A stretch of 9,782 nucleotides of DNA. Origin: Pseudomonadales bacterium. GTDB taxonomy: Bacteria > Pseudomonadota > Gammaproteobacteria > Pseudomonadales > Moraxellaceae. A model generated the notes under the pieces. That model was not told the origin of the DNA. It saw only the letters and a list, made by a program, of their open reading frames with translations, and did not search any database. The stretch covers positions 1-9,782 of the forward strand of contig JABEVH010000131.1 in assembly GCA_013043915.1 (NCBI GenBank), given 5' to 3'. Numbering within the stretch: the stretch's first letter is position 1; the number at the start of each line of letters is the position of its first letter. This document shows, piece by piece, positions 1 to 7,251 of the stretch. A program made the position numbers and the translations under genes.

Positions 1-155
1 CAAAATTACGGTAGCGATACCGTCAGAGCGGGTCGTTTGCAAAAGAGGGCTTGCCGTTGGTCATGGCCGGGATGCTGTAGTCGCAAGATGAGAGCCAGGA
101 GACCCCATCGGGTTCGCCCTTAGAACCCCCTGTCTTTAGACATGGGGAGGTTTAG
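1..155 (+). pseudogene. tnpB: tnpB (IS200/IS605 family) 3'-end remnant, cut by window edge
   Basis: Reading frame 3 gives a short protein tail with segments such as RQSGSFAKEGLPLVMAGML and SQDESQETPSGSPLEPP. It ends in VFRHGEV at a TAG stop (153-155). From memory this wording matches the extreme C-terminus of TnpB (OrfB) proteins of IS1341/IS605-type elements; TnpB is the RNA-guided nuclease ancestral to Cas12. The frame is broken by two in-frame TAG codons (12-14 and 78-80), so the copy looks dead even though only its end is visible. The last codons overlap the right-end hairpin of the element, which is normal for this layout. The rest of the gene lies outside the window. I am fairly sure of the family and cannot say whether the upstream part is intact. 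Confidence 0.6.
124..155 (+). mobile_element. IS200/IS605-type right-end hairpin
   Basis: An imperfect stem-loop is visible. TGTC (131-134) pairs with GACA (139-142) around the loop TTTA. Outside this, the C-run at 126-130 pairs with the G-run at 144-147, and AACC (124-127) can pair with GGTT (149-152) if one or two bases bulge. IS200/IS605 elements have no terminal inverted repeats and carry subterminal hairpins of this kind, which TnpA binds as single-stranded DNA. The hairpin sits where expected, on the last codons of the tnpB remnant. The exact element boundary, probably within about ten bases after 155, cannot be set without an empty-site comparison. Confidence 0.5.
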
Positions 156-225
156 CACCGATGATATCAATCAAAAGACAGGTCTTGTGGGCTCATGGTT
201 ATGGACCGGATGCGTGGAGAGCGAT

Positions 226-1491
226 TTGAAAACACGCATTTTATGGTCCAGTTTGATGGGTACAACGATTGAATTTTATGATTTTTATATTTATGGCACA
301 GCATCTGCCCTGGTGCTGGGGCCGGCTTTTTTTCCAGGACAGTCTGCGACAGGACAGACCTTAAGTGCGCTGGCTACCTTCGCACTAGCATTCGTGGCGC
401 GTCCTGTGGGTGCAGCGATATTTGGTCATTGGGGAGATCGTTTCGGGCGTAAAAGCACATGGATAGCTACCCTGATGCTGACAGGTATATCTACTACCTG
501 TATTGGTTTTCTACCTGACTATTCCCGATGGGGGATTATGGCGCCGTTGCTGCTGTGTTTATTGCGTTTGGGTCAAGGGCTAGGCTTAGGCGGCGAGTGG
601 GGGGGTGCAGCTTTAGTCTGCACTGAGCACGCGCCTGATCACCGTAGGGCTTGGTATGGCATGTTTCCCCAGTTAGGCGCTCCTTTTGGGTTTATTTTGA
701 CTAATGCTGCTTTTTATGGAGTAACGCGATATTTCTCAGCACAGGATTTTTTAACATGGGGTTGGCGCTTGCCTTTTGTTGCCAGTGCCATTTTGTTGGC
801 CATTGGCTTAGGGATGCGTGTGACGCTGGCAGAAACCCCTCAATTCATGAAGGCCAACACTAAGGAAAATACCCAACGTGTTCCGTTAGTTTTGCTCATG
901 CGAGAGCATAGACGATCCGTACTTATCGGCAGTTTGTCCATGGTGTCATGTTATGCCCTGTTCTACATTAGCACCGTATTTTGTCTAGGCTATGGGTCGC
1001 ATATTCTGCATATACCGCAGTCTCGTATGTTAGCTTTGGAGTGTACCGCCGTTGTTTTTATGGCGATAGCCATACCGATTTCAGCCTGGCTTGCCGATCG
1101 TGTCGGTCGGCGTCCCGTGGTCATCATAGCGAGTTTGCTGACCTTGCCCTGTGGTTTGGCGATGTCCTTGATGTTGCAGCCCGGGCATTCTGGGATCTTG
1201 TTGACTTGGTTAAGTATGGCCTTGGGTTTGATGGGGGCTTTGTATGGCCCTATGGGTGCAGTGCTGACGGAATTATTCCCCTTGTCGGTACGCTATAGCG
1301 GTACAGCATTAGCTTATAATCTTGCCGGAATTCTGGGGGCTTCATTGGCACCGTATCTAGCGACATGGTTGAGTATCCATGTCGGTTTGCTGGGCATAGG
1401 ACTTTATATCGTTGCCGCTGGTCTGGTCAGTATGCTGGCTTTTCTTGTCATGCAGGAAGGGAGAGGGATGAGTTGGAGTGTTGAAAGCTAA
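226..1491 (+). CDS. MFS transporter, metabolite:H+ symporter (MHS) family
   Basis: Proton-coupled inner-membrane symporter of the major facilitator superfamily, most like the ProP/KgtP/ShiA/YhjE branch; the substrate cannot be told. From the chosen TTG start (421 residues) the protein opens with the family-typical run SLMGTTIEFYDFYIYGTA. The loop 2-3 signature GHWGDRFGRK lies near residues 67-76, GQGLGLGGEWGGA near 116-128, and the second-half repeat ADRVGRRP near 290-297. About twelve hydrophobic segments are evident. Length is close to YhjE (about 440). The frame is open back to ATG 142, but that codon lies inside the IS hairpin and residues from there are unlike any MFS N-terminus. TTG 226 has GGAG six bases upstream; GTG 214 is an alternative with a poorer site. 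No promoter of its own is obvious, so expression may depend on sequence brought in by the IS. The fold is certain; the start is not. Confidence 0.85.
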   Translation: MKTRILWSSLMGTTIEFYDFYIYGTASALVLGPAFFPGQSATGQTLSALATFALAFVARPVGAAIFGHWGDRFGRKSTWIATLMLTGISTTCIGFLPDYSRWGIMAPLLLCLLRLGQGLGLGGEWGGAALVCTEHAPDHRRAWYGMFPQLGAPFGFILTNAAFYGVTRYFSAQDFLTWGWRLPFVASAILLAIGLGMRVTLAETPQFMKANTKENTQRVPLVLLMREHRRSVLIGSLSMVSCYALFYISTVFCLGYGSHILHIPQSRMLALECTAVVFMAIAIPISAWLADRVGRRPVVIIASLLTLPCGLAMSLMLQPGHSGILLTWLSMALGLMGALYGPMGAVLTELFPLSVRYSGTALAYNLAGILGASLAPYLATWLSIHVGLLGIGLYIVAAGLVSMLAFLVMQEGRGMSWSVES

Positions 1492-1525
1492 ATCATTAAT
1501 GTTGGATGAAAGATAAGGAGAACGT

Positions 1526-1738
1526 GTGGACGTTAAAGACAGCAATGGTACTTTGCTTAATGCCGGTGATTCGGTCATGGTCATCAAGGATCTTAAGGTC
1601 AAGGGAACGTCCGTGACCTTAAAACGAGGGACGATCATCAAGAACATACGATTGACCTCTGATGAAGAAGAAATTGAATGCAATGCTGATAAGGTCAAAG
1701 GCTTGGTGCTAAAAACCTGTTTTCTGAAAAAAGCATGA
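1526..1738 (+). CDS. Short PhnA/YjdM-like protein (C-terminal PhnA domain only)
   Basis: A 70-residue acidic and lysine-rich protein that aligns by eye with the C-terminal half of E. coli YjdM (formerly PhnA): VKDSNGTLLNAGDSVMVIKDLKVKG, broken here as VKDSNGTLLNAGDSV and IKDLKVKG, then GTIIKNIRL. YjdM is about 111 residues and begins with a four-cysteine zinc ribbon. That ribbon is absent here, and there is no room for it in frame before the preceding gene. The GTG start follows AAGGAG (1515-1520) at five bases, a convincing ribosome binding site. Despite the old name, these proteins are not established phosphonate enzymes and their role is unknown. The gene lies 34 bp after the transporter and just before a strong terminator, so it could be the last gene of that transcript. 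Standalone short forms of this domain are known in other proteobacteria. Confidence 0.85.
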   Translation: MDVKDSNGTLLNAGDSVMVIKDLKVKGTSVTLKRGTIIKNIRLTSDEEEIECNADKVKGLVLKTCFLKKA

Positions 1739-1769
1739 GCAGCCGCCTCATGCCTAGCTAAAAGGTCAA

Positions 1770-1813
1770 AAAAACAGGGATTGTAAGGTAGGTAAACAAG
1801 CAATCCTGTTTTT
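1770..1813. terminator. Rho-independent terminator, likely bidirectional
   Basis: AAAAACAGG (1770-1778) plus ATTG (1780-1783) pairs with CAATCCTGTTTTT (1801-1813), leaving G1779 bulged and a loop of about 17 bases. The stem is flanked by A-runs on the left and T-runs on the right, so it can act on either strand. It lies 31 bp after the phnA-like stop and just before the queA promoter, insulating the queA-sec operon from the genes on its left. Confidence 0.75.
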
Positions 1814-1823
1814 GTCCTTGTTC

Positions 1824-1832
1824 TGGTACAAT
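1824..1832 (+). promoter_or_regulatory. Extended -10 promoter for queA operon
   Basis: TG-G-TACAAT forms an extended -10 element (TG at 1824-1825, hexamer 1827-1832) about 27 bp before the queA ATG, directly after the terminator. No good -35 hexamer is seen at 16-18 bp, which is usual for extended -10 promoters. Transcription would start near 1839 and give a leader of about 20 bases. This is pattern matching only. Confidence 0.45.
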
Positions 1833-1834
1833 TT

Positions 1835-1851
1835 GCGCCCTTTACAGGCGC
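1835..1851. repeat. Small inverted repeat in queA leader
   Basis: GCGCC (1835-1839) and GGCGC (1847-1851) form a perfect five-base-pair inverted repeat with a seven-base gap, ending eight bases before the queA ATG. It overlaps the predicted transcription start, so it may be a weak operator-like site or chance. The queA start has no strong Shine-Dalgarno; the only purine run nearby, AGG at 1846-1848, lies in the right arm. Confidence 0.3.
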
Positions 1852-1858
1852 ATGTCCC

Positions 1859-2890
1859 ATGTTGGTTGATGATTTTGACTATGAGTTGCCGGATGAGTTG
1901 ATCGCTCGATATCCATCGAGCGAACGTAGCGGCTCGCGCCTGCTGGTTGTGTCAGACTCCGGTTTGCATCACCAACGTTTTACGGATCTACCTCAGTTTA
2001 TTTGCCCAGAGGACTTGCTGGTGTTTAATAACACTCAAGTCATGGCTGCCCGATTATTCGGCAAGAAAGCGACCGGTGGACAGGTGGAAATGCTCATAGA
2101 GCGCATTGATGCACCTTGCCGAGCGCGCTCACATCTTAAAGCCAGTAAGGCTCCTCGCCAAGATTCGATGATTTATCTTCAGGATGGAACAGAACTCAAG
2201 GTGCTTGGTAGGGATGGAGAGCTCTTCTGTCTTGAATTTCCTGAAATAGTTACACAGGTTCTGGAGCGATTAGGTGAGGTGCCGCTCCCTCCTTATCTAG
2301 GACGAGCACAAGAGCTGATGGATCGTGAACGCTACCAAACGATTTATGCCGAGATGCCTGGTTCTGTGGCTGCACCGACCGCCGGACTTCATTTTGACCA
2401 ACCACTCTTAAATAAGTTGGCTGAGAAGGGGGTGGCATCCGCTTATGTAACGCTACATGTCGGTGCGGGTACCTTCCAGCCAGTTCGATCAGATCGAATT
2501 GAAGATCATGTCATGCATCAGGAATGGTTTGATGTTACTGAGGCTACCGTAGAAGCCATACGTCAATGTCGTGAACGGGGAGGGCGGGTTATCGCCGTAG
2601 GCAGCACCTCAGCAAGAGCCTTGGAGTCTGCGGCAGCATCGGGAATGCTGCGCGCCAAGCAGGATGAAACCTCAATTTTTATTAGTCCCGGGTACCGTTA
2701 CAGGGTCGTGGATGCCATGATTACCAATTTTCATCTGCCGCGTTCAACCTTGCTGATGCTGGTAGCTGCGTTTGTGGGCAGGGATCGCATGCTGGATGCA
2801 TACCGTTGTGCCATTGAGCAGGGCTATCGATTCTTCAGTTATGGTGATGCCATGTTACTGGAGCGTCAGGAGGTTAGCCATGCAGTTTGA
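1859..2890 (+). CDS. queA: tRNA preQ1(34) S-adenosylmethionine ribosyltransferase-isomerase QueA
   Basis: QueA transfers the ribosyl part of S-adenosylmethionine to preQ1 at tRNA position 34 and isomerises it to epoxyqueuosine, the penultimate step of queuosine synthesis, in the cytoplasm. The 343-residue protein has the usual family length and start (DFDYELPDELIARYP, residues 5-19). Other family signatures are VFNNTQV (55-61), VPLPPY (141-146), AAPTAGLHF (171-179), HVGAGTFQPVR (200-210), NFHLPRSTLLMLV (290-302) and FFSYGDAMLL (325-334). No truncation or missing block is seen. The ATG matches the family N-terminus although its ribosome binding site is weak. It is the first gene of a likely queA-tgt-yajC-secD-secF operon and overlaps tgt by 11 bp, which suggests coupled translation of two enzymes in one pathway. 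Confidence 0.97.
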   Translation: MLVDDFDYELPDELIARYPSSERSGSRLLVVSDSGLHHQRFTDLPQFICPEDLLVFNNTQVMAARLFGKKATGGQVEMLIERIDAPCRARSHLKASKAPRQDSMIYLQDGTELKVLGRDGELFCLEFPEIVTQVLERLGEVPLPPYLGRAQELMDRERYQTIYAEMPGSVAAPTAGLHFDQPLLNKLAEKGVASAYVTLHVGAGTFQPVRSDRIEDHVMHQEWFDVTEATVEAIRQCRERGGRVIAVGSTSARALESAAASGMLRAKQDETSIFISPGYRYRVVDAMITNFHLPRSTLLMLVAAFVGRDRMLDAYRCAIEQGYRFFSYGDAMLLERQEVSHAV

Positions 2891-3989
2891 TCTGCAGGCT
2901 ACCGACGGTAAGGCCCGTCGTGGAGTCTTAACGTTTCCTCGGGGTGTGGTGCAGACCCCTGCCTTCATGCCGGTGGGTACGTATGGTTCAGTTAAGGGCA
3001 TGATGCCACGCGATCTCAAAGCGACAGGGGCAGAGATTGTCCTGGGCAATACCTTTCATTTATGGCTACGCCCAGGCACTGAGGTTATACGTCGCCATGG
3101 CGACTTGCATGATTTTATGCAGTGGCCAGGGCCGATCCTGACTGATTCTGGCGGATTTCAGGTCTTCAGTTTGGGGGCTCTCAGAAAAATCAGTGAGGAG
3201 GGGGTAAGTTTTCAGTCCCCCATTGACGGCTCCAAAGTGTTTTTAAGTCCTGAAATCTCCATGCAAATTCAGAGGGACCTGGGCTCTGATATTGTCATGA
3301 TCTTTGATGAATGTACGCCTTATCCCGCGACGCATACCCAAGCCGAGCAGTCCATGGAGCTAAGTTTGCGCTGGGCAAGGCGTTCATGGGATGCCCATGC
3401 TGGAAATCCCCACGCCCTCTTTGGCATCGTGCAGGGGGGGATGTATAGCGACTTGCGGCAGCGTTCCTTGCAGGCTTTAGTCGAGATTGGCTTTGATGGG
3501 TACGCACTAGGCGGTCTTTCCGTAGGAGAGCCTAAAGAAGAAATGCTGGCTATCCTGGATACGATTCCTCCTTTGATGCCGGTAGATCGTCCTCGCTATG
3601 TGATGGGCGTGGGCAAGCCGGAAGATATCGTTGAGGCCGTTTGCCGAGGTATCGATATGTTCGATTGCGTGATGCCGACCCGCAATGCTCGTAACGCTCA
3701 CCTATTTACCCGCCAGGGAGTGCTTAGATTACGAAATGCGGTACATCGTGATGATCCTCGTCCTGTCGATCCCTCATGTACTTGCCATACCTGCCAGCAT
3801 TTTTCCAGAGCTTATCTGCATCATCTTGATCGCTCGGGAGAGATACTTGGTGCCGTGCTAAACACGATACATAATCTGCATTACTATCAGGAACTCATGG
3901 CGGGTTTGCGCGCAGCCATTGAACAGGGTAAATTGCAGCGCTTCGTAGAAACGTTTTATACCGCTCGTAGCCAGAATGTGTCACTTTAA
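2880..3989 (+). CDS. tgt: tRNA-guanine transglycosylase (queuine tRNA-ribosyltransferase)
   Basis: Bacterial Tgt exchanges guanine 34 of GUN-anticodon tRNAs for preQ1, the step before QueA. The 369-residue TIM-barrel protein carries the general acid/base Asp89 in DSGGFQVFSL, the substrate-pocket run VQGG near 184-187, and the nucleophile Asp262 in FDCVMPTRNARNAHLF. The zinc site is made of Cys300, Cys302, Cys305 and His331, the usual CxCxxC plus His arrangement. The frame is open upstream to 2772, but ATG 2880 has AGGAGG (2868-2873) at six bases and gives the canonical N-terminus MQFDLQATDG. The start lies inside the end of queA (ATGCAGTTTGA shared), consistent with translational coupling. 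All catalytic and metal residues are present. Confidence 0.98.
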   Translation: MQFDLQATDGKARRGVLTFPRGVVQTPAFMPVGTYGSVKGMMPRDLKATGAEIVLGNTFHLWLRPGTEVIRRHGDLHDFMQWPGPILTDSGGFQVFSLGALRKISEEGVSFQSPIDGSKVFLSPEISMQIQRDLGSDIVMIFDECTPYPATHTQAEQSMELSLRWARRSWDAHAGNPHALFGIVQGGMYSDLRQRSLQALVEIGFDGYALGGLSVGEPKEEMLAILDTIPPLMPVDRPRYVMGVGKPEDIVEAVCRGIDMFDCVMPTRNARNAHLFTRQGVLRLRNAVHRDDPRPVDPSCTCHTCQHFSRAYLHHLDRSGEILGAVLNTIHNLHYYQELMAGLRAAIEQGKLQRFVETFYTARSQNVSL

Positions 3990-4011
3990 CCTTTACTATC
4001 AGGAGTTTTAA

Positions 4012-4350
4012 ATGAGTTTTCTGATTTCTTCTGCTCAGGCAGCGACGGATGTGCCTACGGGTCAGGCTGCGGGAACACCCTGGCCCCTGCTGGTTACGAT
4101 GGCCGCCGTTTTTATTGTGATGTATTTCATGTCGATACGTCCGCAGCAAAAAAAGCAAAAACAGGTGCAGGATATGCTTCAATCTTTGGCTAAAGGAGAC
4201 GAAGTGGTTTTTGCCGGAGGTCTGCTAGGACGTGTGACTAAGCTCAGTGATGAGTTCTTGATCATTGAGGTGGCGACTGGACTGGAATTGCGTGTGCAAC
4301 GACAGAGTATCCAGGCAACCTTGCCCAAAGGCACCCTAAAAACAGTATAA
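4012..4350 (+). CDS. yajC: Sec translocon accessory protein YajC
   Basis: YajC is a small inner-membrane protein that co-purifies with SecD-SecF and the SecYEG/YidC holotranslocon; its precise role is minor and unsettled. The 112-residue product has an Ala/Gly-rich N-terminal stretch (residues 1-22), one transmembrane helix near 24-42 (PLLVTMAAVFIVMYFM), then the hallmark RPQQKKQK just inside the membrane. A small cytosolic domain follows, with GDEVVFAGGLLGRV. The ATG follows AGGAG (4001-4005) at six bases. It lies 22 bp after tgt and 36 bp before secD, the classic order in proteobacteria. Confidence 0.96.
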   Translation: MSFLISSAQAATDVPTGQAAGTPWPLLVTMAAVFIVMYFMSIRPQQKKQKQVQDMLQSLAKGDEVVFAGGLLGRVTKLSDEFLIIEVATGLELRVQRQSIQATLPKGTLKTV

Positions 4351-4386
4351 ATAATCTCCCATTTGCCGGATTTCGGACGACAAACC

Positions 4387-6255
4387 ATGCGTTATCCTCG
4401 TTGGAAAGAGTTGCTGATCATCGCCATTGTTGTGGTCAGCGTGATTTATTCACTACCTAATCTTTATCCCGACCAACCGGCTGTTCAGATTACCGGTTCA
4501 TCAGCCGGGGTGCAGGTTAGCGATGGAGCTGTGCAGCAGGCCATGGCTGCAATTTCTGCCACTGGGGTGGCGGCTCAGCCAGCAGAAAGGCAGGCCAATG
4601 GCATACTCATACGTTTGCATACGTCCGAAGATCAGCTCAGAGCTCAGGATGCGATACGTCGTGCCTTGGGGGATAGCTATGTGGTGGCGCTTAATTTGGC
4701 TCCTACAACACCTTCGTGGTTAAAGATGCTGCATGCTGACCCCATGAAGCTGGGGCTTGATTTGCGTGGTGGAGTTCATTTTTTACTGGAAGTTGACTTA
4801 GATAAAGCGGTGTCCGTCCGGATGGAGTCTTATATTGAAGACATCAAGGGCAAGCTGCGCGAAGCTAAAGTCAGCTATCGGGGGGTTGTGCAAGCGGACC
4901 AAAGTCTTATGGTCAAGTTTGATGCTCCTGCAGATCGAGATCAAGGCTCGGTAGTTTTGCACACGGAGTTTCCCGAATTTATACAAAGCAATCTGGATAA
5001 AGATGGTAGTTATTTTGTGACCCTAAGTCTGGCTCCTGCCCGCTTGCATGAAATTACCGATGATGCCCTAAATCAGAACCTAAACACCATTAGAAGTCGT
5101 GTCAATGAGCTCGGTGTCGCAGAGGCAGTGGTGCAGCGCCAGGGAGCCAATCGAATTGTCGTTGAACTGCCAGGGGTTCAGGATACCGCTGAAGCCAAAC
5201 GTGTCTTGGGGCGCACGGCAACCTTGGAATTTAGATTTGTTGACTGGGAGCATGAAAATGCCGACCCCAATGCGCCTCCACCTCCAGGGACAGAGTGGTT
5301 CCCCTTTAAAGACAATGCACGTCCTCCTGTATTGCTACAAAAACATGCCATTGTTACCGGGAACCGGGTATCAGGCGCTCACGCAGGATTTGATGAGTAC
5401 TCAAGGCCGCAGGTGGATATCACGCTGGATGGACGTGGTGGACGCCTGATGACCGATGCAACGCGTAATAATTTGTACCGCAGCATGGCCGTACTCTTTG
5501 TTGAACAGAAAATGCGGACGCTTTATCAAAAGGATGCTCAGGGCAAGGATGTAGAAATACGCCAGCCTTATACGGAAAAACAAGTCATTAACGTGGCAAC
5601 GGTTCAGTCAGTACTGGGCTCGCAGTTTCGTATCACGGGACTTGATTCCCCGGCAGAAGCTGCCGAGCTTGCCCTGCTTTTACGCGCGGGAGCATTGGCT
5701 GCGCCCATGTATTTTGTGGAAGAACGTACCGTGGGGCCGAGCCTAGGTCAGGAAAATATCGATAAAGGCGTGCGCTCAACCATACTGGGTTTGGTGTTGG
5801 TGGTGATCTTTATGATTGCTAATTACCGGATATTTGGTGTCACTTCGGTATTGGCCATGTTGCTCAACTTGGCCATTCTGATGTCCCTGATGGGGGCCTT
5901 TGGAGCCGCACTATCCTTGCCTGGTATTGCCGGTATAGTCCTTTCAGTAGGCATGTCTGTGGATGCAAACGTGTTGATTTTTGAGCGCATACGAGAAGAA
6001 GTCGATGTGGGATTATCGCCACATGCAGCCATTATTGCCGGGTATGATCGAGCTTTTACTACGATTTTAGACTCTAATCTTTCGATTCTCATTGTCGCTA
6101 GCATTCTTATTGCCATGGGCGCAGGTCCGGTTAAAGGGTTTGCGGTGACTCTGGCTATCGGCATCATCGCATCCATGTTCACGGCGATCACGGTGACCCG
6201 TGCTCTTATTAACAGAATTTATGGTGGCCGGCGCGTTGCCCGGCTTTCCATCTAG
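4387..6255 (+). CDS. secD: Protein translocase subunit SecD
   Basis: SecD pairs with SecF as an RND-type proton-driven complex that pulls exported proteins from SecYEG on the periplasmic side. The 622-residue product (E. coli about 615) starts MRYPRWKELL with a first membrane helix near 8-24 and the family run LPNLYPDQPAVQITG. DLRGGVHFLLEVD lies at 125-137. A large periplasmic region follows, including SRVNELGVAEAVVQRQG near 237-253 and a Pro-rich stretch NAPPPPGTEWFPF (295-307). Five C-terminal helices run from about 462, with GMSVDANVLIFERIREE at 522-538 carrying the functionally important membrane Asp526. The frame is open back to TTG 4363, but ATG 4387 matches the SecD N-terminus. Its ribosome binding site is weak (GGA near 4375). 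It stops with TAG, 10 bp before secF. Confidence 0.97.
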   Translation: MRYPRWKELLIIAIVVVSVIYSLPNLYPDQPAVQITGSSAGVQVSDGAVQQAMAAISATGVAAQPAERQANGILIRLHTSEDQLRAQDAIRRALGDSYVVALNLAPTTPSWLKMLHADPMKLGLDLRGGVHFLLEVDLDKAVSVRMESYIEDIKGKLREAKVSYRGVVQADQSLMVKFDAPADRDQGSVVLHTEFPEFIQSNLDKDGSYFVTLSLAPARLHEITDDALNQNLNTIRSRVNELGVAEAVVQRQGANRIVVELPGVQDTAEAKRVLGRTATLEFRFVDWEHENADPNAPPPPGTEWFPFKDNARPPVLLQKHAIVTGNRVSGAHAGFDEYSRPQVDITLDGRGGRLMTDATRNNLYRSMAVLFVEQKMRTLYQKDAQGKDVEIRQPYTEKQVINVATVQSVLGSQFRITGLDSPAEAAELALLLRAGALAAPMYFVEERTVGPSLGQENIDKGVRSTILGLVLVVIFMIANYRIFGVTSVLAMLLNLAILMSLMGAFGAALSLPGIAGIVLSVGMSVDANVLIFERIREEVDVGLSPHAAIIAGYDRAFTTILDSNLSILIVASILIAMGAGPVKGFAVTLAIGIIASMFTAITVTRALINRIYGGRRVARLSI

Positions 6256-6265
6256 GGGACTGGCG

Positions 6266-7186
6266 ATGAGCAAGGAACTTAAAGTCATCAATTTCATGCG
6301 TTTTCGTAAACCCTTAGGTATCGTATCAGGCATCATGCTGGTGATTTGCTTGCTGTCGATCATCTTTCGCGGTTTGAATCTGGGGCTGGACTTTACGGGA
6401 GGAACTTCCGTTGAGCTGAATTTTAGCCAAGCTGTTTCCCAAGAATATGTCATGGGGCATTTGCAGGCAGCTGGATTTAAAGATCTGGTTGTTCAGCATC
6501 TTGGTAAGGCTAGTGATGTTTTGGTCAGGCTCCCGCCGCAAAAGATTACTCATGCCAACATAGGTCAGGATGTTGTCAATGCCGTGAACTCCGCTAGCAA
6601 TCCAGCTATCCTAAAATCCGTGGATAGTGTCGGCAGTGAAGTAGGCAGCGAACTGTATCAGCAATCTGTCTTGGCGGTGTTACTGGCCTTGGGGCTGATG
6701 GCCATGTTTGTGGCTCTTCGATTCAAGTTCAACTTTGCATTCGGAGCACTGATGGCATTGAGCCATGACGTGTTATTTACCGTGGGCATATTTTCGCTAT
6801 TTCATCTGCCGTTCGATTTAACCGTCTTGGCTGCTGTCCTGGCTCTCATAGGCTATTCTTTGAATGAGGCCATTGTTGAGTTTGACCGTATACGCGAAAA
6901 CTTTAGAAAGTTACGCAAGGCAACCCCTCTGGAGGTTGTCAATATTTCACTCACGGAGACATTAAGGCGTACGTTAAAGACCATAACCACCGTGTTGCTG
7001 GTTGTTCTAGCGCTGCTGTTTGTCGGGGGTACGGCCCTGCACTGGTTCGCGATTGCCATGCTTATCGGTATTTTTGTCGGAACCTACTCATCTATTTATA
7101 TTGCGACGTCGTACGCACTGAGCATGGGCCTTTCCAAAGAAGATTTTGTGGTGAGTAAGCGTCGATTAATGGATGACCGCCCTTGA
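6266..7186 (+). CDS. secF: Protein translocase subunit SecF
   Basis: SecF is the partner of SecD in the Sec accessory complex. The 306-residue protein (E. coli 323) has helix 1 near 16-34, GLDFTGGTSVEL at 40-51, a short periplasmic domain ending SVGSEVGSEL (121-130), then five helices. These include ALMALSHDVLFTVGIFSLF (161-179) and IGYSLNEAIVEFDRIRENF (195-213). Asp207 and Arg208 of the DRIRENF block, implicated in proton coupling, are kept. The E. coli sequence here is NDSIVVSDR, so this protein has Glu201 for Asp and an added Glu205 beside Asp207. The frame is open to GTG 6200, but ATG 6266 has AGGGGA (6254-6259) at a good distance and follows the secD stop. It is probably the last gene of the operon. 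Confidence 0.97.
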   Translation: MSKELKVINFMRFRKPLGIVSGIMLVICLLSIIFRGLNLGLDFTGGTSVELNFSQAVSQEYVMGHLQAAGFKDLVVQHLGKASDVLVRLPPQKITHANIGQDVVNAVNSASNPAILKSVDSVGSEVGSELYQQSVLAVLLALGLMAMFVALRFKFNFAFGALMALSHDVLFTVGIFSLFHLPFDLTVLAAVLALIGYSLNEAIVEFDRIRENFRKLRKATPLEVVNISLTETLRRTLKTITTVLLVVLALLFVGGTALHWFAIAMLIGIFVGTYSSIYIATSYALSMGLSKEDFVVSKRRLMDDRP

Positions 7187-7210
7187 AATTTAGGGGACCA
7201 GTCTTACTAT
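7183..7210 (+). promoter_or_regulatory. Candidate sigma70 promoter for tfpZ-like gene
   Basis: TTGAAA (7183-7188) and TACTAT (7205-7210) are separated by 16 bp, matching five and four of the six consensus bases. Transcription would begin near 7217, about 35 bp before the ATG at 7252. The -35 overlaps the secF stop codon. Together with the 65 bp gap after secF, this suggests the next gene can be expressed apart from the sec operon. Confidence 0.4.
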
Positions 7211-7251
7211 CTATGAGGTATGAGAAATATGTTCATAGGAGGTAAGCCGTC

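Noticed and set aside
142..225. N-terminal extension of the transporter from ATG 142
   Set aside because: The ATG lies within the IS right-end hairpin, has no ribosome binding site, and the extra residues are unlike MHS-family N-termini. TTG 226 has GGAG at six bases.
1524..1526. GTG at 1524 as the phnA-like start
   Set aside because: It is in a different frame from the PhnA domain; GTG 1526 is in frame with a good ribosome binding site.
1357..1860. Minus-strand open frame of 167 codons across the phnA-like gene
   Set aside because: It runs antisense over two well-supported genes and the terminator, and no family is recognisable in it.
2772..2879. Upstream in-frame extension of tgt
   Set aside because: It overlaps the conserved queA C-terminus. 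ATG 2880 has AGGAGG and gives the canonical Tgt N-terminus.
4363..4386. TTG start eight codons upstream for secD
   Set aside because: No ribosome binding site, and the added residues do not fit the SecD N-terminus that begins at ATG 4387.
6200..6265. GTG start inside secD for secF
   Set aside because: It overlaps the secD end. ATG 6266 follows AGGGGA and matches the SecF start.
5823..6453. Two minus-strand open frames opposite secD and secF
   Set aside because: Low-complexity Met/Ile/Ala-rich mirror translations of membrane helices; they are shadows.
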